Below, in pieces: positions 30,886 through 40,930 of a stretch of DNA of 64,000 nt. The position numbers and the translations under genes were made by a program. How positions within the stretch are numbered: position 1 is the first letter of the stretch; every line of letters starts with the position of its first letter. The notes below the pieces were generated by a model. That model had not been told where the DNA came from, did not search any database, and worked only from the letters and a program-made list of their open reading frames with translations. The DNA is from Schistosoma haematobium (taxonomy: Eukaryota > Platyhelminthes > Trematoda > Strigeidida > Schistosomatidae): the NCBI RefSeq assembly GCF_000699445.3, contig NC_067201.1, forward strand, positions 15,059,501-15,123,500. The letters run 5' to 3'.

Positions 30886-32310
30886 TTTACTTCAGACATT
30901 CAACACATCTCTGGAGCAAACAATGTAGTTGCAGACGCTTTATCTCGCATAACTTCCTTGAACAGTTTCCAAAGAATCGACCTTCTTAAACTCGCCGAGC
31001 CTCAAAAAAAAGACAGTGATCTTCAGCACGAGTTATCGTCCACAACACTTAAACTACGCATCAAACAGATGGGAACAGGTAAGGAAACTCTACTTTGTGA
31101 CACATCTACAGGTAGGGATCGCCCAATCGTGCCGAAACATTATCGACGCAATGTCTTCAATACATTGCACAAACTTTCGCATCCAGGTGTTCGTGCAACC
31201 ATCAAGCTTATAGCAGAACGGTTTTGCTGGCCTGGAATGAATAAAGACGTGAGGGAGTGGGCACGCTCCTGTGTAAGCTGCCAAAAATCTAAGGTTATCA
31301 GACACAATAAATGTCCCTTAGGCTCGTTTAAAACTCCCGATGCCCGTTTCGACCATGTCCATCTGGATTTGGTAGGACCTTTACCAGATTCAAATGGATA
31401 CTCTTATCTCTTAACCTGCGTAGACCGTTTCACTCGATGGCCAGAAGCAGTACCTATCAAGGACATCACTGCTGAAACAGTGTCTCGCACCTTCGTCGAA
31501 CGATGGGTAGCAAACTTCGGTTGCCCTTCAACCACCACTACAGACCGCGGACGTCAGTTTGAATCTGATCTTTTCCGTCGTCTGACCACACTTTTAGGAA
31601 GCACTCGCTTCCGAACGACCGCCTACCATCCACAAGCAAACGGGTTGGTAGAACGTTTTCACCGACAACTGAAAGCTTCGCTATCAGCTGCAAACGTTTC
31701 ACAATGGACCGACACTCTTCCACTCGTCTTACTAGGTATCCGCAATGCAGTGAAAGCTGACATTGGATACACTGCAGCTCAACTCGTTTATGGAACGACA
31801 CTTCGACTTCCAGGAGAATTCGTGGATCCTTCATCCTCTTCAATGAACATGGATCTAACCTCCTACACGAACAGGCTTACAAACGCAATGCGTTCAGTTA
31901 AACCTGCTTTCACTCGACCTCAATCAACTGATGTTTTCGTTCAACCTGACTTACGATATAGTACACACGTTTTCATTCGTCGAGACTCGCATCGACGACC
32001 ATTCGAATCAGCATACGAAGGACCCTTCAAAGTTCTTCAACGTGAATCTAAGTACTATATAGTCGATAAGAACGGAACAAACGATAGCATCAGCATCGAT
32101 CGCTTAAAAGCAGCGTATTTAGAAGGAAATCCTATCTACGTGGATTTTCCTTCGGTACAATCGAACGACACGACTCCGACACTTATAATACCTCATCCGA
32201 CAACCAACACACACGAAGATACTTCGACAGTATCCGAGAAAAAACTTAAAACGACGCGTTCTGGAAGAAGGGTGAGATTTCCAGAACATTTAAACGACTA
32301 TTGCACGTAA
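30886..32310 (+). CDS. pol: Pol, integrase part (same frame after the TAG)
   Basis: It continues in the same frame through QHISGANNVVADALSRI (end of RNase H) to integrase. The zinc-binding region has HPGVRATIKLIAERFCWPGM followed by CVSCQKSK (H..CxxC). The catalytic core has D in HLDLVGPLPDSNGY, D in TTTDRGRQFESDLF and E in ANGLVERFHRQLK, that is D, D-35-E. A GPF-type module (YEGPFKVLQRESKYYIV) lies near 32016-32065, and the tail is basic (KLKTTRSGRRVRF). The TAA at 32308-32310 is the natural stop. The first in-frame ATG after the TAG is at 30958-30960 or later; I expect this part to be made only as part of pol read-through, or not at all in this copy. Confidence 0.9.
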   Translation, partial: FTSDIQHISGANNVVADALSRITSLNSFQRIDLLKLAEPQKKDSDLQHELSSTTLKLRIKQMGTGKETLLCDTSTGRDRPIVPKHYRRNVFNTLHKLSHPGVRATIKLIAERFCWPGMNKDVREWARSCVSCQKSKVIRHNKCPLGSFKTPDARFDHVHLDLVGPLPDSNGYSYLLTCVDRFTRWPEAVPIKDITAETVSRTFVERWVANFGCPSTTTTDRGRQFESDLFRRLTTLLGSTRFRTTAYHPQANGLVERFHRQLKASLSAANVSQWTDTLPLVLLGIRNAVKADIGYTAAQLVYGTTLRLPGEFVDPSSSSMNMDLTSYTNRLTNAMRSVKPAFTRPQSTDVFVQPDLRYSTHVFIRRDSHRRPFESAYEGPFKVLQRESKYYIVDKNGTNDSISIDRLKAAYLEGNPIYVDFPSVQSNDTTPTLIIPHPTTNTHEDTSTVSEKKLKTTRSGRRVRFPEHLNDYCT

Positions 32311-32745
32311 GGCACTTCTCGACATTGTATATTATTTTTTTTTAAAAAAATTTTAATATGCTTATATATTTTTATTTCTATTTAAAAAAAACAAAACAAA
32401 AAAACAATTTTTTTTTAACGCTATTACGTGTTCATGAGTTTATTTTCCATTTTTTTTTCTCTGACATTGTGCTTTTACACACATACGAGTGTATTTCGAC
32501 ATGCACTTACATTTTATTTTTTCTTTTCCAGGACGGCTGGAAAAGAACGATGACGTTTATGAGGATCCGAAATTTTCATTGTACATTTCCTTTTTTTACT
32601 ATGTTGAACCTCCGTCCCATATAGTAAGGAAAGACGACCAGACGCTGCTAAATTTAGTAAGCTATCAGAAGAGTGTTTACCAACGACAAACTCGTTGGGT
32701 TTAAACTTCTGGCTGGCCACGTCTTAGGGTCGTCACTGCCCCACT
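32311..32745. other. 3' untranslated region of the inner element
   Basis: T/A-rich start (poly-T and poly-A runs near 32330-32420), then mixed sequence. Short open frames here have no motif. It ends at the polypurine tract. Confidence 0.6.
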
Positions 32746-32758
32746 AGGGGGAGTGATC
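32746..32758 (+). promoter_or_regulatory. Polypurine tract of the inner element
   Basis: AGGGGGAGTGATC directly abuts the 3' LTR at 32759. This is the expected plus-strand primer position and shares the GGGGGAGT core with the tract of the outer element. Confidence 0.8.
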
Positions 32759-33075
32759 TGTAGCGGTAAATAAATCCCTAAAATAAATAGCTCTGTAAGT
32801 TTTCGACATTGGATGCTGACCATATGTTTTAGTGGACTCATCTAGCTGAAGGCGCTCGGTCAGGCATCCGCACCAGATCACGTGTGGTAACGCCGTGCTT
32901 AACATCAACCGTAATCGCTAGCCAGATTAGATCAGAGAATTCCGGTATATTGGTCATCGCCAAATATACTCTTCCGATCTCCTCGACTCTGTCTTTTGAT
33001 TTCTCTTGGTGGGAACGAAATATATTAGGTGTTACTGGTAGAAGCGTTGTCAAACACTGAATACCTGTGACATCA
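32759..33075 (+). repeat. 3' LTR of the inner gypsy element
   Basis: 317 bases, identical to the 5' LTR except T at 32912. Followed by the CCAG target duplication. Confidence 0.93.
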
Positions 33076-33079
33076 CCAG

Positions 33080-34196
33080 ATTCAAACTACTGCCTACTTC
33101 ATTACTTAAAGGCAAGAGTAACCCAGGCGAGTTTCATAATTTCATTAGATTATTTCGTACTATATTTCTGATGCGTGATAACATTTCGTAGTTGCTTTCA
33201 CGTAAACTAGTCATATATTCTGTCACTGCCGTCAAGTTTTAGTCGAAATCATGTACATTTATGACTCGTTAGTCGACATACTATGGTAAAACATATTGCA
33301 TGTACACGAGCACGCTTAGTCCATGTCCCAAGTGCACACGTTGTCGTACTTAATATGTCACTTAACGCTAGGTAATAAGCTCTTTGTATCAGCCTTTTAC
33401 GAAATGGCCACGTTACCTGGACCCTCTAAACCTTAGTTACATTGGTGGTTACCATTTTAATTAATGTTTATTATACCCTTTGTATTTGCTATTAATTCAC
33501 ACGAGTAATCATGGCTCCATTTCCTTATTACACGACAGTCATTTTAATTCTATTTTCGGTTTATTTACATGCGATACGGGTTCGGAAAATATCTAAACGT
33601 CCTCGAAAATTCTCCACGAACCCAACCATAGTTTTCGTATATGTTTTTATTCACACATCCAACTGTTACGCTAATCATACCTAAACGAACGTTCAGTGCA
33701 ACTGTCAGTATACGTAAGAACGATGTTATTTAGACTTGACATTGTAACACATCTGAACTATTGTAGTTGTTCTATTTCGATGTCGTATTTCATTTTATGA
33801 AGTATTGTTTCCTCGTGACTGTTATTTAACAGATGATTCCGGTACATCAATCGGCTGTTCAACTACTCGACGATTTATAACCTGTCCAGTTCAATTGGTG
33901 GTCTGACGACAATATCATTCGCGCGAATCATCAGTTTATGCAGTCGAGCGAATCTCCTGCAAACTGAAAACGATATTGTCGCCTCTATCCCAACACTGAC
34001 AGCGTTTTTCACGGGTATCATTGACATGAGTCCAGAGTGACACTCTTGGTTTCTTATGTTCTTTTCGATATTTTTCTGTTCACTAACCGAACAAACAGGC
34101 TGCAATTAAACGCAACTCAATTTCGTAAATGTGCCCTTCAGCTTAGCAACCAATCAGAATGAGGCGGGAATTATTACATCCGCCATCTTCGTAAGC
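33080..34196. other. Internal region of the outer LTR element, no coding signal
   Basis: Open frames stay below 80 codons and carry no retroviral motif. A 'caaccaatcagaatgaggcg' block near 34149-34168 looks promoter-like (inverted CCAAT and GC-rich) just before the tandem duplication. Confidence 0.5.
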
Positions 34197-34628
34197 AGTG
34201 GCGGTCGGCTTTCTTCGTTCTGTGCTTCTTTCAGCTATTTCTTTTGTGTAGCTGTGTAATTTAATGTCTCAGTGTGCTAAAATGCCGCAGTTAGTGTAAT
34301 GTTCTATATGTTGGTGTGAAGTTTATTTCGAATCAGCGATGTTTTCTGGGTTTTTGCTGCTTCTACTCAAATCAATGTATTTCTTCGGGCAATCTGGCTA
34401 GTCTTGTTATAAAATGTCGGCGGGCTTTCTTCGTTCTGTGTTTTTTCCGCTATTTCTTTTGTGTAGCTACAGAATTTAATGTTTCAGTGTGCTAAAATCC
34501 AAAAGTTAGTGTTAATACTCTAAACGTTGGGGCAAAAATTTTCCTGATTTCGCTTTTTTTTTTCTGGGTTTTACCTGCTGCTACTGAAGTCACTGTATTT
34601 ATTCAGCTAAGCTGGCTAGTACTAACAT
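34197..34628 (+). repeat. About 215-bp tandem duplication within the outer element
   Basis: The unit starting 'gctttcttcgttctgtg' near 34208 recurs near 34424. Both contain 'gctatttcttttgtgtagct' and 'cagtgtgctaaaat' and end with 'ctggctagt' (34397-34405 and 34612-34620). The two units are diverged at perhaps one base in five. The first is preceded by a CCAAT/GC-rich block. Confidence 0.7.
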
Positions 34629-35890
34629 AAGACCTTTCGTTTTTAAACGACAATCGGTTATGTTTTACCTTGTTTCCTAGATATCCAAAGCCGAAGTTCG
34701 TTTTCATTTAGCTTTAATAATTGTTGCTGCCGCATGTGACTCTAACTGTTCGCATGTTCGTTCCTAACTGTCCTTTATGATGTTATCGGCAAAACGAAAG
34801 GAAACAATCTGCGTTTTTTAAATTTTCTTCCGTATTATGCACAACACTATCCCACCGAGTCAAACTAATACAGAGTGCCAAGGAGTAGGGTATATCGGTA
34901 TTGATTTCGAAAGGACCCAGACTTCCGACAACTATAGATAAAGTCACAGATGCTACCAATCCATTGCAGAGGGTTTGTTATGAAAAATATGCCATATAGC
35001 AGTAATAGAGGGGTTGTACTCATTATGCAGTGTGTTAAAGCAAGCTTAACATTGAAAAGCCGGAAATCTGCTACCAGTGTGTAGTGTATGTTTGCTGTTT
35101 TGGCCATAAAAGGAAGCCGAAGTGTCATGATCAGGGAGTAAAAAAGTAATTAACTGTTATTAAGCTCACTTTTTTATAGATCGTATTTCACCACTCGCAA
35201 ATTTGTGTTTTCTTACGGTATGATGTCAACTGGTACCTAATATGTTCACCCTTACGATGAAAAGTACCTGCAAATTTTCACCTTCATATTCGTATTATTT
35301 TTGGACAACTGTCTTACAGTCTGAGTGCTTCGTACGCCCCGAGAAACTCTATTTCTACAACATTCGTAGTTCCAGTATAACTTTCTCACGCAGTAAGTTC
35401 AAACTAGACACTAGTCTTTCTAAATAAGCCTGTTAAGCTAATATCCGTATTCTCTATTTCAGTTAATCGATGAAGACATGTACCACGTGCATCTGCTGTA
35501 TACTGCCATTTTACTCCAATTTTAACTGTTATATCTTACTTTTGAATAATAAAATTGCTATATGCAGCAAATACAGACTTATTTGTTTTGATGAAGGTAA
35601 AGGGGTTCATGGGATTTTCAGCAGGACCGTATTAATATTCTCACTAAAGAGCTAAGCGAGTGCGTAAACCAGTGTAAGGTACCATACGGGGTGCATTTTA
35701 GTTACTAGTGTTCCATTAGTGCGGGTAGGGGCATTGCTTGCTTGTCATTTGAATTAGAAGCCATAAGATAAGACGCAGGTACGGTTAGGATGTGTAACGT
35801 GTGTCCACCCATCAGCTGTCGTGACAACCCATGGTGGTTAGAATAAGTTATGAGAGGACCCGAGTATGTAAGTCTCGCAAGAAAATGACG
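34629..35890. other. Internal region of the outer LTR element, no coding signal
   Basis: Small open frames on both strands only. A 'tattctctatttcag' acceptor-like site near 35450-35463 precedes a short frame (LIDEDMYHVHLLYTA), but no donor-bounded exon can be defended. Confidence 0.4.
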
Positions 35891-35899
35891 AAGATATGC

Positions 35900-36360
35900 A
35901 CCCAATCACCTTATGAAAAGCGCCTGCAATCACTTAACCTCCACTCATTAGAGGTGACCTAATGGTTTACAATAACCTTAACACTCCTGGATATACCCTA
36001 AAACACCTAATTAAGCTTAGTTCCAACACTAACCTAAGGGGTAGCACCCAGAAACTAGAGACACAACATAGCGGAATGGACTGTAGGCACAGCTTCTATC
36101 CCTTAAGAGTTGTCAAATGCTGGAATTTTCTGCCGGCCGAGCTAGTCCAAGCGACTTCCCAGGAGTCCTTTAAGAGGCAACTGGATTTATTCTTAAGGAC
36201 TAAGTATAGTATCATACTATGATTTACCGATTTCTTTTTCCTCTTTTATTGTTAACATACCTAGTTTCCTGCCTTGAGGTATTGGTGATCCCCTGCTACT
36301 GGACACGGAAGCCTGTTAAGCGAAAGCTTCTATTCAGTCCACAACCATTTGAACACATTA
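35900..36360 (+). mobile_element. LINE family C (CR1-like) 3' fragment inside the outer LTR element
   Basis: Collinear with 47745-48215: PYEKRLQSLNLHS, a stretch starting at LKHLIKLSSNTNLRGST (open frame 35962-36222), VVKCWNFLPAELVQATSQES and FLRTKYS. The common 3' UTR with 'cacggaagcctgttaagcga' follows (near 36304). It is 5'-truncated to about 460 bases. Confidence 0.85.
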
Positions 36361-36369
36361 ACTAGGTGC

Positions 36370-38585
36370 TGAGAGGCTCGCTTATCACAAGTTTCTTGCG
36401 ACGATTAAGTAGATAAAACAAAGTAGCATTGGATTCGAAAATTTATTCAAGAACTTTCATCAAGGATCGAATATCAAACAAAGGTTTAAACCAAGTTCCC
36501 GTTTAAAAGTTGTATTGGTAATGTTAAGCTGCAGTTCTTGTTGTTTTTTTCCAAACGAAAGAGTAACAGAAGTCACAAAATACTGGAAGTGGTTGTGAGA
36601 CTAAAATGGAAGTCCAGCATCCTTTTTATCATCTGTTCGTTGGATCTCCCGTAAACAGTTCCATAGGGCCATAGTTCCAAGGGCGAAACAGTTTTTAATG
36701 TCTGTGAAGGCTCACTACTGTTGCATTCTAAAGAAAAAATATTGATGAATTTAGTCAGAAATGTGGAATATATAAATAACCAAATCACATGTTTTTTAGC
36801 AAAGAATTTATGCAGTTGTGATTTACCTTGAGTTCATCAATATTAGATAACGTCAGCTACTATTACTTGAGCAAAGCATAACATGGGCTTAGTACCGTAT
36901 TGCAATGCTGTTATTATTTTGCTCCCATTTAAGTATTCCCATGCATCTGCGTCTAGTTTAACAGGAGAACATACAAGCAGAGTAAGTGTCTGATAAACTA
37001 AAAGTCCCAGTTGTCAAAAAGATTCTTAACATTTGTCCACAGCCAGCTGCATTTAATTGAGACACAGAACACTCATCTTCTAAGACTGTTTTTGCGGGCA
37101 ACTAAAAGCTCAGACGCTTAGCTAACTTGCTACCGATGTTATTGCTGGGGAAATTGTTTAATGACAGTGATCATGAAATATGGTCAGTGATAGATGTACA
37201 GTTTAGAAATGAACACCAAACATACTTATCGCTATCTTATAATGTATGACAGCAACAGCATCAAAGGCACGTTTTTTCCTATTTTTAATCAGACTGATCT
37301 GAATTCGTATACACATTGGAAACAGGCAACTCTACTTACTAAACTGATCTGTTTCGTTACAGGCTTCAAGCACTATACTTAAGTATATCATAATTCTTTC
37401 AACTAAACTGAATTATACGACAACCAAGAACACTAAACTAAGCAAGTGTCATAGTTGTTGTTTCACTTGCAAAGACATGTTACTCAAAGTAGTTAAATGG
37501 ACATAATTAAGCCGATAAAACCAAAACAGGAAATATAGGCCAGTTGAACTTAACTAAGAAAAAAAGAAGGATACATATATACTGCTTTCATACTGAAGAC
37601 AACAGGCAGTTGTTCATAGAAACATAGTTTACAGTACAACAAACCTTTCTTCAGTAAAATCATACACTGACAGTCTATCTGGAAACAATCAACTATGTGA
37701 ATAAACCCACTATGACTTGAGATATCATCCCAGCGTGCAATGGACTTACAGTGTAACGCAGTCAGACGTGGCGAATAAAAATTAAAAACAGATCAAAATT
37801 AACTACATAATCTGGTTATTTAATTAAAAATACATTATCAAATGGCAAAATCTGTGGTTACTTGAACGCACAAACGACAGTGTGCGATACATTAAGTTTA
37901 CATGGTTGCGTTGCGGATAAGATCACCCAACAAACACGCAGCACTTACCGTTTATCATCTTTTAGAGACTTCATCGTGCCACCTTTGCTGTCGATTTGTA
38001 GCCTTCAACCCTTACTGACTGTAGCAGCAGTCATCGACTTTTCAAACTGTGACTACAAGTTGGTCAATAGATTCGCACAATGAAATCACGACCACTCTTC
38101 ACGGTTATACTTCTGTACTTACGGTTAGTCTGTTAGATATAGATATAACTAGAATTTGACACTAATTAATAGCTGTCAACGACACTGTCCGACTTACAAA
38201 TTTAAACTAATGACAGTACAAACAAGGACATCGATTAATAATACACTTATCCTACTATCGCTATAGCATCATTACTCTTGCGACAGACTTAACGTTTGTC
38301 ATCGGAGGAACTGAATTGCTTGTCAAAGCTATATATTTCAGCGCGACTTGATAGAACAATTAAACGCTTTGTTCTTTTCATTATTTCTATGGTTAATCGC
38401 TTTACGTTTAACCAACGTCCTACTAACATATTATGACTCGCTGTTTCCCGACCAGTTTGTGCCGCCTCCTTTCCATTTCTTTTACAGATAAGCAATACCT
38501 GGAGGATTTATAATATTCGTTTGGCACTCTCCGACGCGCGACTGCTCCCAACATGTTTGGTACCGATTCAAACGGCCGCTGAATC
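36370..38585. other. Internal region of the outer LTR element, no coding signal
   Basis: No frame over 80 codons with a recognisable motif. It ends at the polypurine tract. Nothing else identified. Confidence 0.5.
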
Positions 38586-38587
38586 TG

Positions 38588-38599
38588 GTGGGGGAGTAT
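38588..38599 (+). promoter_or_regulatory. Polypurine tract of the outer element
   Basis: GTGGGGGAGTAT abuts the right LTR (TGTAGGG at 38600). It sets the plus orientation of the element. Confidence 0.7.
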
Positions 38600-38983
38600 T
38601 GTAGGGCCAGTGAAATGTCACTGAGCCCTAGCCAAATCATCCGGTAGTTGGATCACTGAATGTCGAACAGATCATCGCTCCCTGCCAAGGTCATGTACAA
38701 GCAACGCGCATTAGTTAATCATACGCCATGGACTGGCTCATGCGGCAGTGGTCTTACTTTCGCTTGTATCTACTTTAACTAATATATTTCTGTAATAACG
38801 TCCTTTGTGTTGTACAGTCTTCAAAGCATCTATAGTACCTTGTAACGTCAATGGGGGTAGTCCACGTAAGGTGCTGACCACGAGTTGTGACTTCGACGTT
38901 AGTTGGTTCGTCACACCATTCACGTCTAACTCGAGTAGGCCTCCAATCATTTCGACATAGATCATCAACGTTGGTGATTTACA
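38600..38983 (+). repeat. 3' LTR of the outer element
   Basis: 384 bases, one difference from the left LTR (C at 38917). The direct repeat AGGA follows at 38984-38987. Confidence 0.9.
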
Positions 38984-39179
38984 AGGATTTGTGTTTTACT
39001 ATATACTAAAATGAATATATAAGCACACACGTACAATGATGCAGTATCCAAGGTAATTTCAACTAGGACATCACAGTCAACAGGTAGGAGAAAATGAGAA
39101 AAGATTGATTCGCTTTACTCCAAGGATAAGCATTTTACTACAAAATACTTGCGAACTAACTTACACCTGTTAACCTCCA

Positions 39180-40930
39180 TGAAGAAGTATGGCCTGCCCG
39201 CCAACACCCTCTATCCAACCCTGTCCTGAGCAACCCTTTACAGTTCCTCCCAGTCGTTATTCATTCTTTTCATTTCTGCTTCCAATCCCCAAAGCGATGT
39301 GCTCTTCAGCCTTCCGCCTTTCAGTTTAACTTCAGGATTCCGAGTTAGTGCTTCTCTCATGGTGCATTCTAGTGATCTCTATGATTTGTGTCCGATCCAC
39401 TTCTTGTCTTTGCTTAATTTCCTCTTCATCTGGCAGCTGGTTTGTTTTCTACCAGAGTAGGCCGTTGCTGATGGTATCCGGCCAACAAACATTCGGTATC
39501 TTATGTAAACAATTGTTTAGAAATACTTGTGCATTTTTGATGATGGTTGTGGTAGTTCTCCCTACAGTAGAACTGTCTTGGCGTCCGTATTGAAGATTCT
39601 GAAGTTGATATCAGTTGACAGTTGTTTTGAGTTCCATATGATTTCCAATTGTAGGAATGCTGTCCTTGCTTTGCTAAACCTTGCCCTTACGTCTGCATCA
39701 GATCCTTATTGTTAATCGATGATGCTTCCCAGGTCTGTGAAGGATTCTACATCTTCCAGAGTTTCTCCATCAAGTGCGATTGGGTTGGTATTTTCTGTGT
39801 TGTATTCCAAGATCTTGCCTTTTCCCTTATGTATGTTGAGGCCTACAGCTCCAGAGGCTGCTGCTATACTGGCTGTTTTCACCCTACATTGTTGGTGTGT
39901 CTGGGATAGAATGGCTAGGTTGCATCCAATCTGTCTGTTGTATTCCATGCTTCCCCTCAGATGTAGAGGTATTCATAATTCAATCAACCATCAGAAGAAA
40001 GTGAAACAAGCATATTAAGCAACCTTGTCTGACTCCCGTGCTTACTTACAATGCGTCTGTCTGCTGTCCTCCATGCGCAACTTTGCAATGTAGTCCGTCG
40101 TATGAATTCCATATGATGTTGACAATCCGCTCAGATACACGATGTGGTCGAAGAAGTTTCAATATGTTTCTCCTACATACACAGTCAAACGCTTTCTCGT
40201 GGTTAAGGAAGTTGATGTATAGTGACGAGTTGCATCCAACTGACTGTTCAAAGATGATCTGTAGTGTGGCGACTTGATCTGTGCACGACCGATCCTTCCG
40301 GAATCCAGCTTGTTGATCTCGAATTCTAACTTCTACTGAGTCTTTCATCCGGTTCAGCAACACTGTTGAAAAGCTTTCCTTGTACTGACAGTAATGTGGT
40401 TCTTCCGAAGTTCTCACATTTACTCAGATCTTTGTTTGGTATCTGGATGAGGTATTCTTCTTTTTAACACATTGGCACTTGTTCCTCCTCTCAAATATTC
40501 CTGAATAGAGTGTGAGGCATATTAGCGGCCGCTTCTATATCTGAGTTCAGTCTTTCGGCTGGTATATTTTCAGATCCTACTGCTTTCCCACTCCTGATAG
40601 TTCCGATGGCTATCCTGATTTCTTCGATCGTCGACGGTGTGACGTGTACAGGAATGTCTGTGTGTGCCGATTCAATGTCCGGTTGATTCAATGGAGCTGG
40701 TCTATTAAAGAGATTTTCAATGTTCCACCCGTCTGCTCATTTGTTCTTGAATCTCGGTGATCGTCTTGCCTTCTTTGTCCTTGATCGGTCTCTGGTTTAC
40801 AATATTTTCCTGTCAGTTTCTTCATCGTATCATATAATAATTCGTTAGCTCTTCCAAATATTTCTGCTTGTTTGCTTCTGTGTAATCAGCATGTGCCTTG
40901 AATTCTCTGTTCTCGTTCGGCTGTTGTCCT
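39180..40930 (-). mobile_element. LINE family A copy, linker-RT to 3' end
   Basis: Reading down the minus strand: NREFKAHADYTEANKQKYLE near 40900, EQMSRRVEHF, GTIRSGKAVGSENIPAERLN (40600 region), [60 protein letters not shown] (where most copies have [11 protein letters not shown]), then [17 protein letters not shown] and the 3' UTR. The last 650 bases match 16575-17229. Frameshifts occur near 39950 and 40430. Confidence 0.85.

Larger units (their letters stand above)
27841..33079 (+). mobile_element. Inner gypsy LTR retrotransposon, CsRn1/Boudicca type, nearly intact
   Basis: Direct 317-bp LTRs (27845-28161 and 32759-33075) are flanked by the 4-bp duplication CCAG (27841-27844 and 33076-33079). 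The order is LTR, primer site, gag, pol (protease, RT, RNase H, integrase), polypurine tract, LTR. The CHCC gag finger, tRNA-Trp-like primer site and 4-bp duplication fit the CsRn1/Kabuki clade, to which schistosome Boudicca belongs. It sits inside the outer LTR element. The main visible damage is one in-frame TAG in pol. Confidence 0.93.
26804..38983 (+). mobile_element. Outer LTR retrotransposon, coding-free, with nested gypsy insertion
   Basis: Two direct 384-bp repeats (26804-27187 and 38600-38983) start TGTAGGG and end TTTACA, and are flanked by AGGA at 26800-26803 and 38984-38987. A polypurine tract GGTGGGGGAGTA immediately precedes the right LTR, setting plus orientation. Removing the nested gypsy element leaves about 6.9 kb, of which about 6.2 kb is internal. 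No gag, protease, RT, RNase H or integrase motif is visible there. The only coding-type sequence is a CR1-like 3' fragment at 35900-36360. No clear primer-binding site follows the left LTR. This layout fits a large non-autonomous (LARD-like) LTR element mobilised in trans. Confidence 0.85.

Noticed and set aside
31538..31843. Minus-strand open frame of 101 codons inside the gypsy integrase
   Set aside because: It is antisense to a clear integrase catalytic core; no motif of its own.
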